Counted from the first letter of the stretch, positions 28,968 through 37,639 are shown. The stretch: DNA of 64,000 nt from Endozoicomonas gorgoniicola (GCF_025562715.2 NZ_JAPFCC010000001.1:5170001-5234000), one strand, 5' to 3'. Program-made: numbers and translations. The notes: a model not told the origin generated them from the letters alone.

Positions 28968-30077
28968 ATGAGTCGTCCAGCCAAAGCGGTCATTAATCTT
29001 AATGCCCTGCAACACAACTACCAGCTTGCCAAAGCGTTAGCCAACCGGGAACGAACAAATGGCAAAGTTCTGGCAGTGGTAAAAGCCGATGCTTATGGGC
29101 ATGGTGCGGTCGCCTGTGCCAGAGCATTGTCAGGTCAGGCTGACGGGTTTGCGGTGGCCTGCATTGAAGAAGCTCTGGAGTTGCGCAGTACCGGTATCCA
29201 GCAAACGATTCTCCTGCTGGAAGGTTTTTTTGAAACCAGTGAGCTGAACGAAATCAGTCGTCATAAGCTGGACATCGTCGTGCAAAATTCTGAACAGCTG
29301 GCCATGCTGGAACAAAATCCGCAACCAGAGTCTGTACGTGTCTGGCTGAAAATGGATTCTGGCATGCATCGTGCTGGTCTGTTACCACAAGAATTTCGAG
29401 CCGCCTGGATGCGTCTAGATGCACTGCCCTGGGTCAGCAACATTGTGATGATGACTCACCTTGCTTGTGCGGATGAACCGGATAATGGTTATACACAACA
29501 TCAGCTGGAAGTCTTTGAGCAACATACGCTTGGACTGCCGGGTGAGCGCAGTATTGCCAATTCTGCCGGTCTGGTGGACTACCCCCGGGCTCGTGCTGAA
29601 TGGAATCGCCCCGGATTATTATTGTATGGCGCTTCTCCCTTTGAAGCGGCTCATTCGATTGAACAACAGCTGCAGCCGGTTATGGCGTTGTATTCAGCCA
29701 TAATCGGCATTAAGAATATTCCTGCTGGCAGCCCGGTTGGTTATGGCAGCACATGGACCAGTCAGCGTCCGACCCGACAGGGGGTGGTGGCGATTGGCTA
29801 CGCTGACGGTTACCCGCGGCATGTACAAAACGGTACTCCCGTTCTTGTTAATGGTAAGCGAGTGCCTGTTATTGGTCGGGTTTCCATGGATATGCTGACC
29901 ATTGATCTGACCGATGTACCACAAGCCCGGCTGGGTGACAGCGTTGTATTATGGGGTAAGGATCTCCCGGCCGCAGAAATAGCCCGCTATGCCAGCACCA
30001 TACCTTATCAGCTGTTCTGCAATCTTAACCGGGTTCCGGTTGAATACGCCCTGTCGTCTATAGCCGTTGGAGCCTGA
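28968..30077 (+). CDS. alr: Alanine racemase
   Basis: A PLP-dependent racemase supplying D-alanine for peptidoglycan (or degrading it, if DadX-type). The PLP Lys is in VVKADAYGHG (about residue 35) and the second catalytic base Tyr in IGYADGYPR. RVSMDMLTIDLTD and GSTW are also conserved. A GTG at 28935 lacks a ribosome site; the ATG at 28968, after GGGGGAAA, starts nearer the family N-terminus. An Lrp gene follows on the same strand, reminiscent of the dadR-dadAX group in Pseudomonas, but no dadA is present. Confidence 0.92.
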   Translation: MSRPAKAVINLNALQHNYQLAKALANRERTNGKVLAVVKADAYGHGAVACARALSGQADGFAVACIEEALELRSTGIQQTILLLEGFFETSELNEISRHKLDIVVQNSEQLAMLEQNPQPESVRVWLKMDSGMHRAGLLPQEFRAAWMRLDALPWVSNIVMMTHLACADEPDNGYTQHQLEVFEQHTLGLPGERSIANSAGLVDYPRARAEWNRPGLLLYGASPFEAAHSIEQQLQPVMALYSAIIGIKNIPAGSPVGYGSTWTSQRPTRQGVVAIGYADGYPRHVQNGTPVLVNGKRVPVIGRVSMDMLTIDLTDVPQARLGDSVVLWGKDLPAAEIARYASTIPYQLFCNLNRVPVEYALSSIAVGA

Positions 30078-30112
30078 CTCACGACTATGGCCGGTGAATA
30101 CGAGCATCATAC

Positions 30113-30126
30113 TGTGAGTACTCACA
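30113..30126. promoter_or_regulatory. Perfect 14-bp palindrome between alr and lrp
   Basis: TGTGAGTACTCACA is perfectly symmetric. The half-site TGTGA resembles CRP, but the spacer is four rather than six bases, so CRP binding is unlikely. It could be an operator for another dimeric regulator. Confidence 0.45.
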
Positions 30127-30351
30127 TTCACAGGGCTATCTTGCTTATTTTTCACAGGCAAACGGAAAATTTACATAGCTGGTCTATTTAAGTACTTGAA
30201 GATTTTCTGTCTGTGCCATACTCTCACGCACCCTCGGAATGTTCGCTGATGCATATTTATGCGAAATTGCGGCATTTTCCTAAATGGCATAGCTGAAGGG
30301 AGCTTTCCCAACAGCTATACAATGACAGTTCGTCAAACAACAGCTGAAACC

Positions 30352-30840
30352 ATGAGAAGCCGCAAAGAAGTCGTTCGCCAACTAGACAGGATTGACCGTA
30401 ATATTCTGCGCACCTTGCAGGAAAATGGTCGTATATCCTATGTAGACCTTGCTGATCGTGTAGGCCTGAGTACAACGCCTTGCATGGAACGGGTTAAGAG
30501 ACTGGAGCGTGAAGGGATTATTCAGGGCTACAGCGCCCGTTTAAATCCACAATACCTGCAAGCCGGTCTGCTGGTGTTTGTCGAAATCAGTTTGTACACC
30601 AAATCTGCCGATATCTTCGATGATTTCCGCAAGGCGGTGATTAACCTGCCTAATGTTCTGGAGTGCCATCTGGTATCGGGCCACTTTGATTATCTGGTTA
30701 AAGCCCGGATTTCTGAAATGGCCTCCTACAGGGAACTGCTGGGCGACATCCTGTTAAAGCTGCCCGGTGTAAGAGAGTCAAAGAGTTACATTGTGATGGA
30801 AGAGCTGAAGGAAACCCTGAACCTGCCCATTCCTGACTAA
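30352..30840 (+). CDS. lrp: Leucine-responsive regulatory protein
   Basis: About 162 residues, very close to Lrp/DadR proteins: LDRIDRNILRTLQENGRIS, GLSTTPCMERVKRLEREG, LLVFVEISLYTKSADIF and ECHLVSGHFDYLVKAR. The C-terminal RESKSYIVMEELKETLNLP also matches. It probably responds to leucine or alanine and controls amino acid metabolism. Starts at 30259 or 30322 are possible, but the ATG at 30352 (MRSRKEVV) matches the N-termini of relatives. Confidence 0.9.
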   Translation: MRSRKEVVRQLDRIDRNILRTLQENGRISYVDLADRVGLSTTPCMERVKRLEREGIIQGYSARLNPQYLQAGLLVFVEISLYTKSADIFDDFRKAVINLPNVLECHLVSGHFDYLVKARISEMASYRELLGDILLKLPGVRESKSYIVMEELKETLNLPIPD

Positions 30841-30849
30841 AGCTTCGTA

Positions 30850-31260
30850 TCAGTAGTCACGGATAAAGTAATTAAGGGCAACGAGATCCTGTTCGCCGAT
30901 CTCCCGCAACTGAAATCCAGCGGCGTAGCTTTCTGGAACCTGATCTGAGGACGCCTTGCCGGGGATGCCTTCACGAGTGTTATTGTCCCGCTTGCTCCCC
31001 TGCTTGTTGCTTGACTGGCACCAGACGCATTCAGCTATCAACGAGACCCGATGATAGCTTTTCTGGGGGCCAGGCAGCACCAGTGTTATATTGCGAACCT
31101 CATCCTGACGGATGACCTGGTTGGTGACCAGGCTGAAACCTCCCTTCGAAACATCTTCCAGCATACCCAACAACTGACCGGTGTCGTTATCAAGAACCTC
31201 TGCAGGTACTTCAAGCAGCTTTCGGGGGAAGCGACGTTTTTCAAGTACAGTGTCTGCCAT
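30850..31260 (-). CDS. PilZ domain protein (cyclic-di-GMP receptor)
   Basis: 136 residues with the c-di-GMP-binding pair: RRFPR near the N-terminus and DVSKGGFSL about 30 residues later. The barrel is interrupted by a polar insert (SSNKQGSKRDNNTREGIPG), after which SYAAGFQLREI resumes the domain. It is a likely single-domain adaptor linking c-di-GMP to motility, secretion or surface behaviour; the partner is unknown. It converges with lrp. Confidence 0.88.
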   Translation of the reverse strand: MADTVLEKRRFPRKLLEVPAEVLDNDTGQLLGMLEDVSKGGFSLVTNQVIRQDEVRNITLVLPGPQKSYHRVSLIAECVWCQSSNKQGSKRDNNTREGIPGKASSDQVPESYAAGFQLREIGEQDLVALNYFIRDY

Positions 31261-31442
31261 AGATCGTCCTCCTATTCTCGCTCATGCTCGTTGATGGCAA
31301 TTTCGATCTAACAAGATACCCAGAAAATCTCCCCAATGACAAATTTTGATCGAATAAAGCCAAGCAAAGTCTGTTATATGCACTAGCATTGTCTGTCGAT
31401 CTTAAGCGAATAATCAAAAAATCATGACACAAGGCGGTCTGC

Positions 31443-32645
31443 GTGCAGGTAGTAACAAGGGCATACAGTTTTACTCTCTATTTTTTGTTGGTCGTCACCC
31501 TGGTTTCAGGCGTTTCTGCTAACGCAGCAGGTGTTATGAATCCCGCTTTATTTATGCATCCTTTTTTAGTGTCTTACGGGCATGATGTTCAGAAGCTGAC
31601 CCCTCATCAGCTCGGTGTTAAACCCGATTCACCGGAAGTGCAGACCGTTACCGGGAAAACGTATATATCACTCTTCAGTAAAGGAAGTGTTGATTTTGAA
31701 ATAAGTGTTTCAGGCGGCGAGTGGGTTCAACCTCTGCTGGTAAATTCTTTATGTACCTTTCAATCGGGCAGTAGCCCTGATGAAAGCAAGCTATTTTGCA
31801 AAGGGCAAACGGGAGGCTCTTTGTTAAAGCTGGGACTGACATTTATTGCAGATGGGCAATTATCGCTGACGTTACACAGTCAGTCCCAAATCATTCTGGT
31901 GCCATCAATACCGACAGATGATACAGACGATATAGTTCGAACTTTCAATGACGAAACCTACAAGCAGATCTCCCGGATGGCGGCTCAGCAGGAAGAGCAG
32001 AAAAAAATAGATAACCTTGTCAAAAAGCGAAACCAGTTTTTATCCACTGAACCAAAGTGGCTTCAGAGGCAAAACGAAATGAGGAAGAAAGCGGAGGAAA
32101 TCAGGAAAATACATGAGGGCGAAGCCCTGGTGATTGAAAACGACTTCAGTCGTGACGACAGGGAATATCAGGTAACGCTTAAGGTGCCTGTCTACACGCC
32201 TGAGCTGGTTGTGTTTGACCCTGAATTTAGCTATCACGGTAAGCTGCCTGCCAAATTTAAATTTAACACTTGTGGTCGAAATCAGAGGGTTAAACCTGGA
32301 TGTAAACATCAGGTTCACACAAGAGGTCAGGCAAAGACAGGCAAAAAAAATTCTGATGGCCCTCTCTTTCAGTGGCCTGCTTTTTGTGAGCTATGTCAAA
32401 AAGGTTTTTACACAAAAAAGAAATTAGAAAAACATCGTGAAAAAGGGCGTTGTAAGGAGCCTGTTCCTTGTTCTGAGCAGATGGAGGAGCAGCCCGAAGC
32501 TCATGATTTGACAGATCCAGACCTGAAAAGACCTTATTCTTATGAAGAGTGGTGGGCAGGTTTTGAAGGTGCTGAAGTAAAGCGTAAAAAGAAAAGGCAG
32601 AATAACTCTAATAGAGAAGAGCCAAAAAGGGTTAGAAGGGATTGA
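31443..32645 (+). CDS. Exported protein with a eukaryotic-type C2HC zinc finger and basic NLS-like tail
   Basis: 400 residues, no family recognised. A signal peptide (LYFLLVVTLVSGVSANA) is followed by a beta-rich region to about residue 165. Next comes a charged helical stretch (about 175-220, AQQEEQKKIDNLVKKRNQ), and a second beta segment. A zinc finger follows: Cys315, Cys318, Phe322, Leu328, His331, Cys337. The spacing C-x2-C-x3-F-x5-L-x2-H-x5-C matches classical C2H2 fingers with the last His as Cys. The C-terminal 21 residues hold two basic clusters (KRKKKRQ and KRVRR), like a bipartite nuclear localisation signal. It starts at GTG after AAGGCGGT. A host-directed effector is a plausible inference. 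Confidence 0.7.
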   Translation: MQVVTRAYSFTLYFLLVVTLVSGVSANAAGVMNPALFMHPFLVSYGHDVQKLTPHQLGVKPDSPEVQTVTGKTYISLFSKGSVDFEISVSGGEWVQPLLVNSLCTFQSGSSPDESKLFCKGQTGGSLLKLGLTFIADGQLSLTLHSQSQIILVPSIPTDDTDDIVRTFNDETYKQISRMAAQQEEQKKIDNLVKKRNQFLSTEPKWLQRQNEMRKKAEEIRKIHEGEALVIENDFSRDDREYQVTLKVPVYTPELVVFDPEFSYHGKLPAKFKFNTCGRNQRVKPGCKHQVHTRGQAKTGKKNSDGPLFQWPAFCELCQKGFYTKKKLEKHREKGRCKEPVPCSEQMEEQPEAHDLTDPDLKRPYSYEEWWAGFEGAEVKRKKKRQNNSNREEPKRVRRD

Positions 32646-32671
32646 TCCTCAAACATTCAAGGTAAACTTCC

Positions 32672-32686
32672 TGTCAAAATTTGACA
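32672..32686. promoter_or_regulatory. 15-bp palindromic operator candidate before the leucine dehydrogenase operon
   Basis: TGTCAAAATTTGACA has 7-bp perfect arms around a single central base and lies about 155 bp before the leucine dehydrogenase start. Its symmetry and place suggest a regulator binding site for the catabolic operon. Confidence 0.5.
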
Positions 32687-32712
32687 ACAGCTTCCGATTT
32701 CATTCTTAATCA

Positions 32713-32770
32713 CAACAAGGGATTACAATCCTTGTTGCACTAAATCCTGCAATCAACCCGCTTGCAGGAT
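32713..32770 (+). promoter_or_regulatory. Two consecutive stem-loops in the leucine dehydrogenase leader
   Basis: Stem 1 is CAACAAGG / CCTTGTTG (32713-32737, nine-base loop). Stem 2 is ATCCTGCAA / TTGCAGGAT (32744-32770, nine-base loop). Neither has a T run directly after it. They could end the upstream transcript or form a regulated leader. Confidence 0.55.
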
Positions 32771-32841
32771 GCCTAAAATAATAAAAAGAAACAAAGCAAA
32801 CTCAGAGCCTTATCCGCTCTGGACCATTCGGAGGATCCCGT

Positions 32842-33888
32842 ATGTTCAGACAGATAACCGAGGCCAGAATGAATGATATTCATATTAAATACGATGAACA
32901 TTCAGGCTTGAAGTCCATTATCGCCATTCACAACACCCGCAGAGGCCCGTCACTGGGCGGTTGCCGTTTTATCCCTTATTCCTCTTTTGATGATGCCGTG
33001 ACCGATGCGATCCGGCTGGCTCAGGGTATGAGTTACAAAGCAGCTCTGGCAGGGCTGGACCTGGGAGGTGGCAAGTCAGTGATCATGATGCCTGAAAGCG
33101 ACTTTGATCGCACCGAACTGTTCAGTGCGTTTGGGCGCTTTGTTGATGAGCTGGGAGGGCGATATATCACAGCCATTGACAGCGGCACCGGGGTTTCCGA
33201 TATGGATATCATTGCCACTCAGACCCGCCATGTTTCCTGTACGTCCGCCAGTGGAAACCCTGCGCCTTCAACCGCCAAAGGGGTCTATTACGGCATTCTT
33301 TCTACACTCAAGGTTCACAAAGGGTTTGGCAATACTCTCAAAGGCATGACCATTGCCGTTCAGGGGCTGGGAAGTGTGGGGTATGCCCTGTGCCAGCTGT
33401 TGCACAGAGACGGCGCCCGGCTGATTGTGTCAGACATTGATGACGTCAAAGTTGAACAATGTGTCAGGGAGTTTGGTGCCAGGGTGGTTAACCCGGCAGA
33501 GATTTATTCAACCCCCTGTGACATTTTCAGCCCCTGTGGTCTGGGCGGTATCCTGAATGAGCAGACTATCGACCAGTTGCAGTGTGGTGCCATTGCCGGT
33601 TCAGCCAACAACCAGTTACTCACCCCGGAGTGTGGGGAGCAACTGTTTAACCGGGGTATTCTTTACGCACCGGATTACCTGATTAATGCGGGTGGCCTGA
33701 TTTTTGTTGCCATGATGCACGCCCGCAAAAGCAACGAAGAGCTGAATCACAGAATTAAGGGGATTGGAGAAACGCTGCTACAGGTCTTCCGCAGACAGCA
33801 GCAACAACAGGAGCCGGTTAACCGGATTGCAGACCAGATGGCTGAAGCTATGTTGTTTGGTGACGAGATCAGGCAGCTAACTGCTTGA
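32842..33888 (+). CDS. Leucine (Glu/Leu/Phe/Val-type) dehydrogenase
   Basis: 348 residues, NAD-dependent oxidative deamination of branched-chain amino acids to 2-oxoacids. The catalytic Lys is in GMSYKAALAGLDLGGGKSV; RGPSLGGCRF is the substrate loop; the dinucleotide-binding GLGSVGYAL lies at about residue 175. ASTAKGV-like APSTAKGVYYG and the Asn in GSANNQL also fit leucine dehydrogenases. GGAGG precedes the ATG. It heads an operon with 2-oxoacid dehydrogenase E1/E2 genes, so branched-chain amino acids are the likely substrates. Confidence 0.88.
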   Translation: MFRQITEARMNDIHIKYDEHSGLKSIIAIHNTRRGPSLGGCRFIPYSSFDDAVTDAIRLAQGMSYKAALAGLDLGGGKSVIMMPESDFDRTELFSAFGRFVDELGGRYITAIDSGTGVSDMDIIATQTRHVSCTSASGNPAPSTAKGVYYGILSTLKVHKGFGNTLKGMTIAVQGLGSVGYALCQLLHRDGARLIVSDIDDVKVEQCVREFGARVVNPAEIYSTPCDIFSPCGLGGILNEQTIDQLQCGAIAGSANNQLLTPECGEQLFNRGILYAPDYLINAGGLIFVAMMHARKSNEELNHRIKGIGETLLQVFRRQQQQQEPVNRIADQMAEAMLFGDEIRQLTA

Positions 33889-33937
33889 AACTATCTACTA
33901 TAAACAGGCAATCCGACTAATAACAGAGGCTTTTACT

Positions 33938-35023
33938 GTGGAACAGAAAGAACTTAATCCAATCCCCATTTATCAGTATCTGGATGCTGAAGGTGAAGTG
34001 ATCGAGCGACTGCCGGGCTGGACAGAGGATAAAGATATTCTGCTTGGTTACTATCGTCATATGGTGCTGGGCCGTCAGGCTGATGCCAAGGCGGTTGCTT
34101 TGCAGAGAACGGGCCAGATGGGCACCTATCCTTCCTGTCTTGGGCAGGAGGCTATCAGTACAGTGACCTGCGCCCTGATGAAAAAAGAGGATGTTCTGGT
34201 TCCTTATTACCGGGATCATCCGGGGCTTATGGTCAGGGGCATTCCTCTGTCTGACATTTTGCTCTACTGGGGTGGGGATGAGCGCGGGAGTTCTGGTGAC
34301 CACTGGGGCAAGGACTTCCCCAACTGTGTGCCCATTGCCACTCAGGCCTGTCATGCCGCTGGTGTGGCAGCTGCTCTGAAAATACGACAAGATTCCGGTA
34401 TCGCGGTGTGTGCGCTTGGGGATGGCGCAACATCAAAAGGGGATTTTCTCGAAGCATTGAACCTTGCCGGTGCCTGGCAGCTGCCTGTGGTTTTTGTCAT
34501 CAATAACAACCAGTGGGCCATTTCAGTCCCAAGACGCATCCAGTCCGGTGCCCCCACCTTAGCCCAGAAAGGCGTATCAGCGGGTTTACCCTCTTACCAG
34601 GTGGATGGCAATGATGTGATTGCCCTGCACGAAGTGATCAATGAGGCGATAGACAGAGCCCGTAGTGGCAAAGGCGCAACGGTTATTGAAGCCATCAGCT
34701 ACCGTCTGGGGGATCACACTACGGCAGACGACGCCAGTCGTTATCGTAGCAGTGATGAGTTGCAACAGGCATGGGGTAAAGAGCCCATCAAGCGACTAAG
34801 AACCTTCCTGCATCACCGGGGATACTGGGACGAACAGCAGGAGCAGGCGCTTATCAAAGAGGTCAGCCTGCAGATTGAGCAGGAAGTTCAAACCTACCTT
34901 AATACGCCGCTTCCCCCCGTAAAAGACCTGTTTGATTACCATTACGCGAACATGCCGTCAGCGCTGAAGCAGCAAAAGCAGGAAGCCGAGCTGAGGGCGG
35001 CAGGAGGCCAGAGCCATGAGTAA
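33938..35023 (+). CDS. 2-oxoacid dehydrogenase E1 component, alpha subunit
   Basis: 361 residues, thiamine-diphosphate-binding half of a heterotetrameric E1. The ThDP motif is GDGATSKGDFLEALNLAGAW ending in NNNQW. It pairs with the beta subunit in the next gene, overlapping it by eight bases. The phosphorylation-loop-like YRLGDHTTADDASRY is typical of alpha subunits. Context behind leucine dehydrogenase suggests branched-chain 2-oxoacids, although pyruvate-type relatives look similar. It starts at GTG. Confidence 0.9.
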   Translation: MEQKELNPIPIYQYLDAEGEVIERLPGWTEDKDILLGYYRHMVLGRQADAKAVALQRTGQMGTYPSCLGQEAISTVTCALMKKEDVLVPYYRDHPGLMVRGIPLSDILLYWGGDERGSSGDHWGKDFPNCVPIATQACHAAGVAAALKIRQDSGIAVCALGDGATSKGDFLEALNLAGAWQLPVVFVINNNQWAISVPRRIQSGAPTLAQKGVSAGLPSYQVDGNDVIALHEVINEAIDRARSGKGATVIEAISYRLGDHTTADDASRYRSSDELQQAWGKEPIKRLRTFLHHRGYWDEQQEQALIKEVSLQIEQEVQTYLNTPLPPVKDLFDYHYANMPSALKQQKQEAELRAAGGQSHE

Positions 35024-35996
35024 GATCACAATGGTAGAGGCTGTTAACCTGGCTCTGGATCATGCCATGGAGAGCGACCCGGATGTGGTGATGCTGGGTG
35101 AAGACATTGGTGTCAATGGCGGTGTGTTTCGTGCCACTCAGGGGTTAAAGGATAAATACGGTTTTAAGCGGGTCATGGATACACCACTGGCAGAAACGCT
35201 GATTGCCGGTATCAGCATTGGCATGGCTGCCCAGGGTTTGAAGCCCGTGGCTGAAATACAGTTTATGGGATTTATCTTCCCTACCATGGAACAGCTGATC
35301 TGCCACGCAGCGCGTATGCGTAATCGTACCCGTGGCCGTTTGTCCTGCCCGATGGTACTGCGGGCTCCCTTTGGTGGGGGTATTCACGCACCGGAACATC
35401 ATTCAGAAAGCACTGAAGCCCTGCTGGCGCATATTCCCGGTCTGAGGGTGGTCATTCCGTCATCGCCTGTGCGGGCTTATGGCCTGTTGCGGTCTGCCAT
35501 TAATGAACCTGACCCGGTTATCTTTCTGGAGCCCAAGCGCATCTACCGGGCATCAAAGCAGGAGGTTGATCACAAGACACCACTGCTGCCGCTGGATAAG
35601 TGCTTTACCCTGAAACAGGGGCAGGACGTTACTCTGGTCAGCTGGGGAGCCTCTGTAAAGGAAACCATGGAAGCGGCCAGTACTCTTGAGCAGCACGGTG
35701 TTTCGGCTGAGGTGATTGACGTTGCCACCATCAAGCCTCTGGATATGGAGACCATTCTGACATCGGTTCAGAAAACCGGTCGATGCGTGATTGTCCATGA
35801 AGCCTGTAAAAGCTTTGGTGCAGGGGCAGAAATTGCCGCCAGTCTTGCCGAACAGGCGTTAACGTTTCTCAAAGCGCCTGTAGAGAGGGTGACAGGTTTT
35901 GACACCATCATGCCTTATTATCGAATGGAAGATCATTATCTGCCCAGCCCTGACGACATTATGAAAGCTGCATTAAAAACGTTGTCTTTCCATTAA
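35016..35996 (+). CDS. 2-oxoacid dehydrogenase E1 component, beta subunit
   Basis: 326 residues with the transketolase pyrimidine domain first (VMLGEDIGVNGGVFRAT, DTPLAETLIAGISIG) and the C-terminal transketolase domain after (VSWGASVKETMEAA, VHEACKSFGAGAEIAA, PYYRMEDHYLPS). The active-site histidine region is PFGGGIHAPEHHSES. It completes the E1 enzyme with the alpha subunit; the 8-bp gene overlap implies coupled translation. Confidence 0.92.
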   Translation: MSKITMVEAVNLALDHAMESDPDVVMLGEDIGVNGGVFRATQGLKDKYGFKRVMDTPLAETLIAGISIGMAAQGLKPVAEIQFMGFIFPTMEQLICHAARMRNRTRGRLSCPMVLRAPFGGGIHAPEHHSESTEALLAHIPGLRVVIPSSPVRAYGLLRSAINEPDPVIFLEPKRIYRASKQEVDHKTPLLPLDKCFTLKQGQDVTLVSWGASVKETMEAASTLEQHGVSAEVIDVATIKPLDMETILTSVQKTGRCVIVHEACKSFGAGAEIAASLAEQALTFLKAPVERVTGFDTIMPYYRMEDHYLPSPDDIMKAALKTLSFH

Positions 35997-36049
35997 AAGT
36001 TGTACCATTAAAAGTCGTTCCATTAATCGTCATTTCATTAAGAAATAAT
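35990..36049 (+). repeat. 4 x 15-bp degenerate tandem repeat between E1 beta and E2
   Basis: Units begin CCATTAAAAGTTGTA, CCATTAAAAGTCGTT, CCATTAATCGTCATT and TCATTAAGAAATAAT. The first contains the E1 beta stop codon, and the array fills most of the space before the E2 gene. Confidence 0.8.
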
Positions 36050-36065
36050 AAACGAGAAGCTGCCT

Positions 36066-37124
36066 ATGAAATTTTTTAACCTGCCCGACCTGGGAGAAGG
36101 AATTCCTGAAGCAGATATTGTTGAGTGGCATATACAGGAAGGTGACCACGTAAAAGAAGACCAGATAATTGTTTCTGTTGAAACAGCCAAAGCCATTGTT
36201 GAAGTCCCTTCTCCGGTTACTGCTGAAGTAGCGCGTTTGTGTGGACAACCCGGTGATACCATTCTGACCGGTGCGCCTCTGGTTGAGTTTGTATCGGAGG
36301 AAGAAGACACAGGCACAGTTGTTGGGAAGCTGGCAACAGACTCTACCTGCCCGGCAGAAGACGATACTTTCTTTATTGGTTCTCCACCAGAAGACTCATT
36401 AGCAACTCCCTCCGCTCAAGGCTCTGTAAACGAACTGGCTTCCCGCCTTGGCATGAGATTAACCGAAAAGCCTGCCCAAACCGGATATGCACTGGAAAAC
36501 CCTGAGCCTTTGAAAGGTGTTCGCAAATTTATGGCGAACACTATGGCGCAATCCCACGCCGAAGTCGTACCTGTCACTTTGTTTGATGATGCCGACATTG
36601 ACCACTGGGCAAAAGGTGAGGACATTACTGTACGACTGATACAGGCTATTACCAGAGCCTGTCAGGAAGAGCCTGCCTTAAATGCCTGGTTTGATGGCAA
36701 TACGACCAGCAGGGAAGTGTTCGATTCCGTACATCTTGGACTGGCAGTGGACAGTGAGGAAGGATTGTTTGTTCCGGTCATTCGTGCTGCTGACACTCTG
36801 GATGCCAAACAGCTGAGAAATCAGATCAATGCTTTCAGAACCGCAGTGAATGAACGCACCCTGCCACCTTCGGAAATGGTTGGCGCTACCATTACACTGA
36901 GCAACTTTGGTGTGTTTGCTGGTAAATATGCAACACCGGTCATTGTGCCTCCGATGGTTTGCATCGTGGGTGTCGGGCAGTTGCGGGAAGAGATTGTCAG
37001 TGTTGACGGGCAGGCTGCCAGTCATAAAATATTGCCGATTTCTTTAACCTTCGACCATCGGGCTGCAACTGGTGGAGAAGCTACACGCTTTCTGCACACC
37101 CTAATCGCTCAGTTAGAAAAATAA
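36066..37124 (+). CDS. Short dihydrolipoamide acyltransferase (E2) with altered catalytic motif
   Basis: 352 residues. The N-terminal lipoyl domain (LPDLGEGIPEADIVEWHI) carries the lipoylated Lys in SVETAKAIVE (about residue 43). The C-terminal acyltransferase domain includes VPVIRAAD and ITLSNFGVFAG. Two oddities: the linker holds only a remnant of the E1/E3-binding domain (NELASRLGMRLTEKPAQ without the usual GxGxxGRIxxxDV). The catalytic HxxxDG motif reads HRAATGG, with Thr for Asp. No E3 gene follows, so the complex must borrow a lipoamide dehydrogenase. It should transfer an acyl group to CoA after E1. Confidence 0.85.
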   Translation: MKFFNLPDLGEGIPEADIVEWHIQEGDHVKEDQIIVSVETAKAIVEVPSPVTAEVARLCGQPGDTILTGAPLVEFVSEEEDTGTVVGKLATDSTCPAEDDTFFIGSPPEDSLATPSAQGSVNELASRLGMRLTEKPAQTGYALENPEPLKGVRKFMANTMAQSHAEVVPVTLFDDADIDHWAKGEDITVRLIQAITRACQEEPALNAWFDGNTTSREVFDSVHLGLAVDSEEGLFVPVIRAADTLDAKQLRNQINAFRTAVNERTLPPSEMVGATITLSNFGVFAGKYATPVIVPPMVCIVGVGQLREEIVSVDGQAASHKILPISLTFDHRAATGGEATRFLHTLIAQLEK

Positions 37125-37219
37125 TGACAGGTGCTGGTGGACAGGTGGCTTATTGCCGAACCGTCGTACACTAGCACCGGGTCTGCCTTATATAAATACG
37201 TCACTTGACTTGTACTAAC

Positions 37220-37244
37220 GGCTGGTAAGAAAAACTTGCCAGCC
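37220..37244. repeat. Stem-loop after the E2 gene
   Basis: GGCTGGTAAG / CTTGCCAGCC (one wobble) with a five-base A-rich loop, 95 bp after the E2 stop. It could contribute to termination but has no T run. Confidence 0.6.
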
Positions 37245-37462
37245 CTGTTAAAACAAAAAATACGGTATTTTAAGCCTCCAGCTATTGCAGATTGTCTAAA
37301 AACTCCACATTATAAATTTAAAGGGGCTCGCTTTTTCCCGCTCTGTTTGAGTTAACCTCCAATAAGTTTTTCTTATACGCAGGTTAAGCGTTCCATGATG
37401 TCAGCCAATGGAAATGGCTGTCAGCCTCGGCCACTTTTTAGCTCTTGTCCAGAAGGGTTTAG

Positions 37463-37513
37463 GCTCAGGGCTGTTTTGAGCTCAGGGCTGTTTTGAGCTC
37501 AAGGCTGTTTTTT
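37463..37513. repeat. 3 x 17-bp tandem repeat upstream of prkA
   Basis: Consensus GCTCAGGGCTGTTTTGA, the third copy with one change. It is the main structured feature of the 515-bp gap (37125-37639) between the E2 and prkA genes, which holds no credible ORF. Confidence 0.92.
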
Positions 37514-37639
37514 GACAGTTCTATAATTAAAAAGTGGTCTTTGTACTGATTCTGTCGATAACCCTGTTGTGAGAAGACTGTTTGCGCAGCCTCAGCATGG
37601 GAATCGACCCAACACATCAGACAGGGCAGGTGACGCGAT

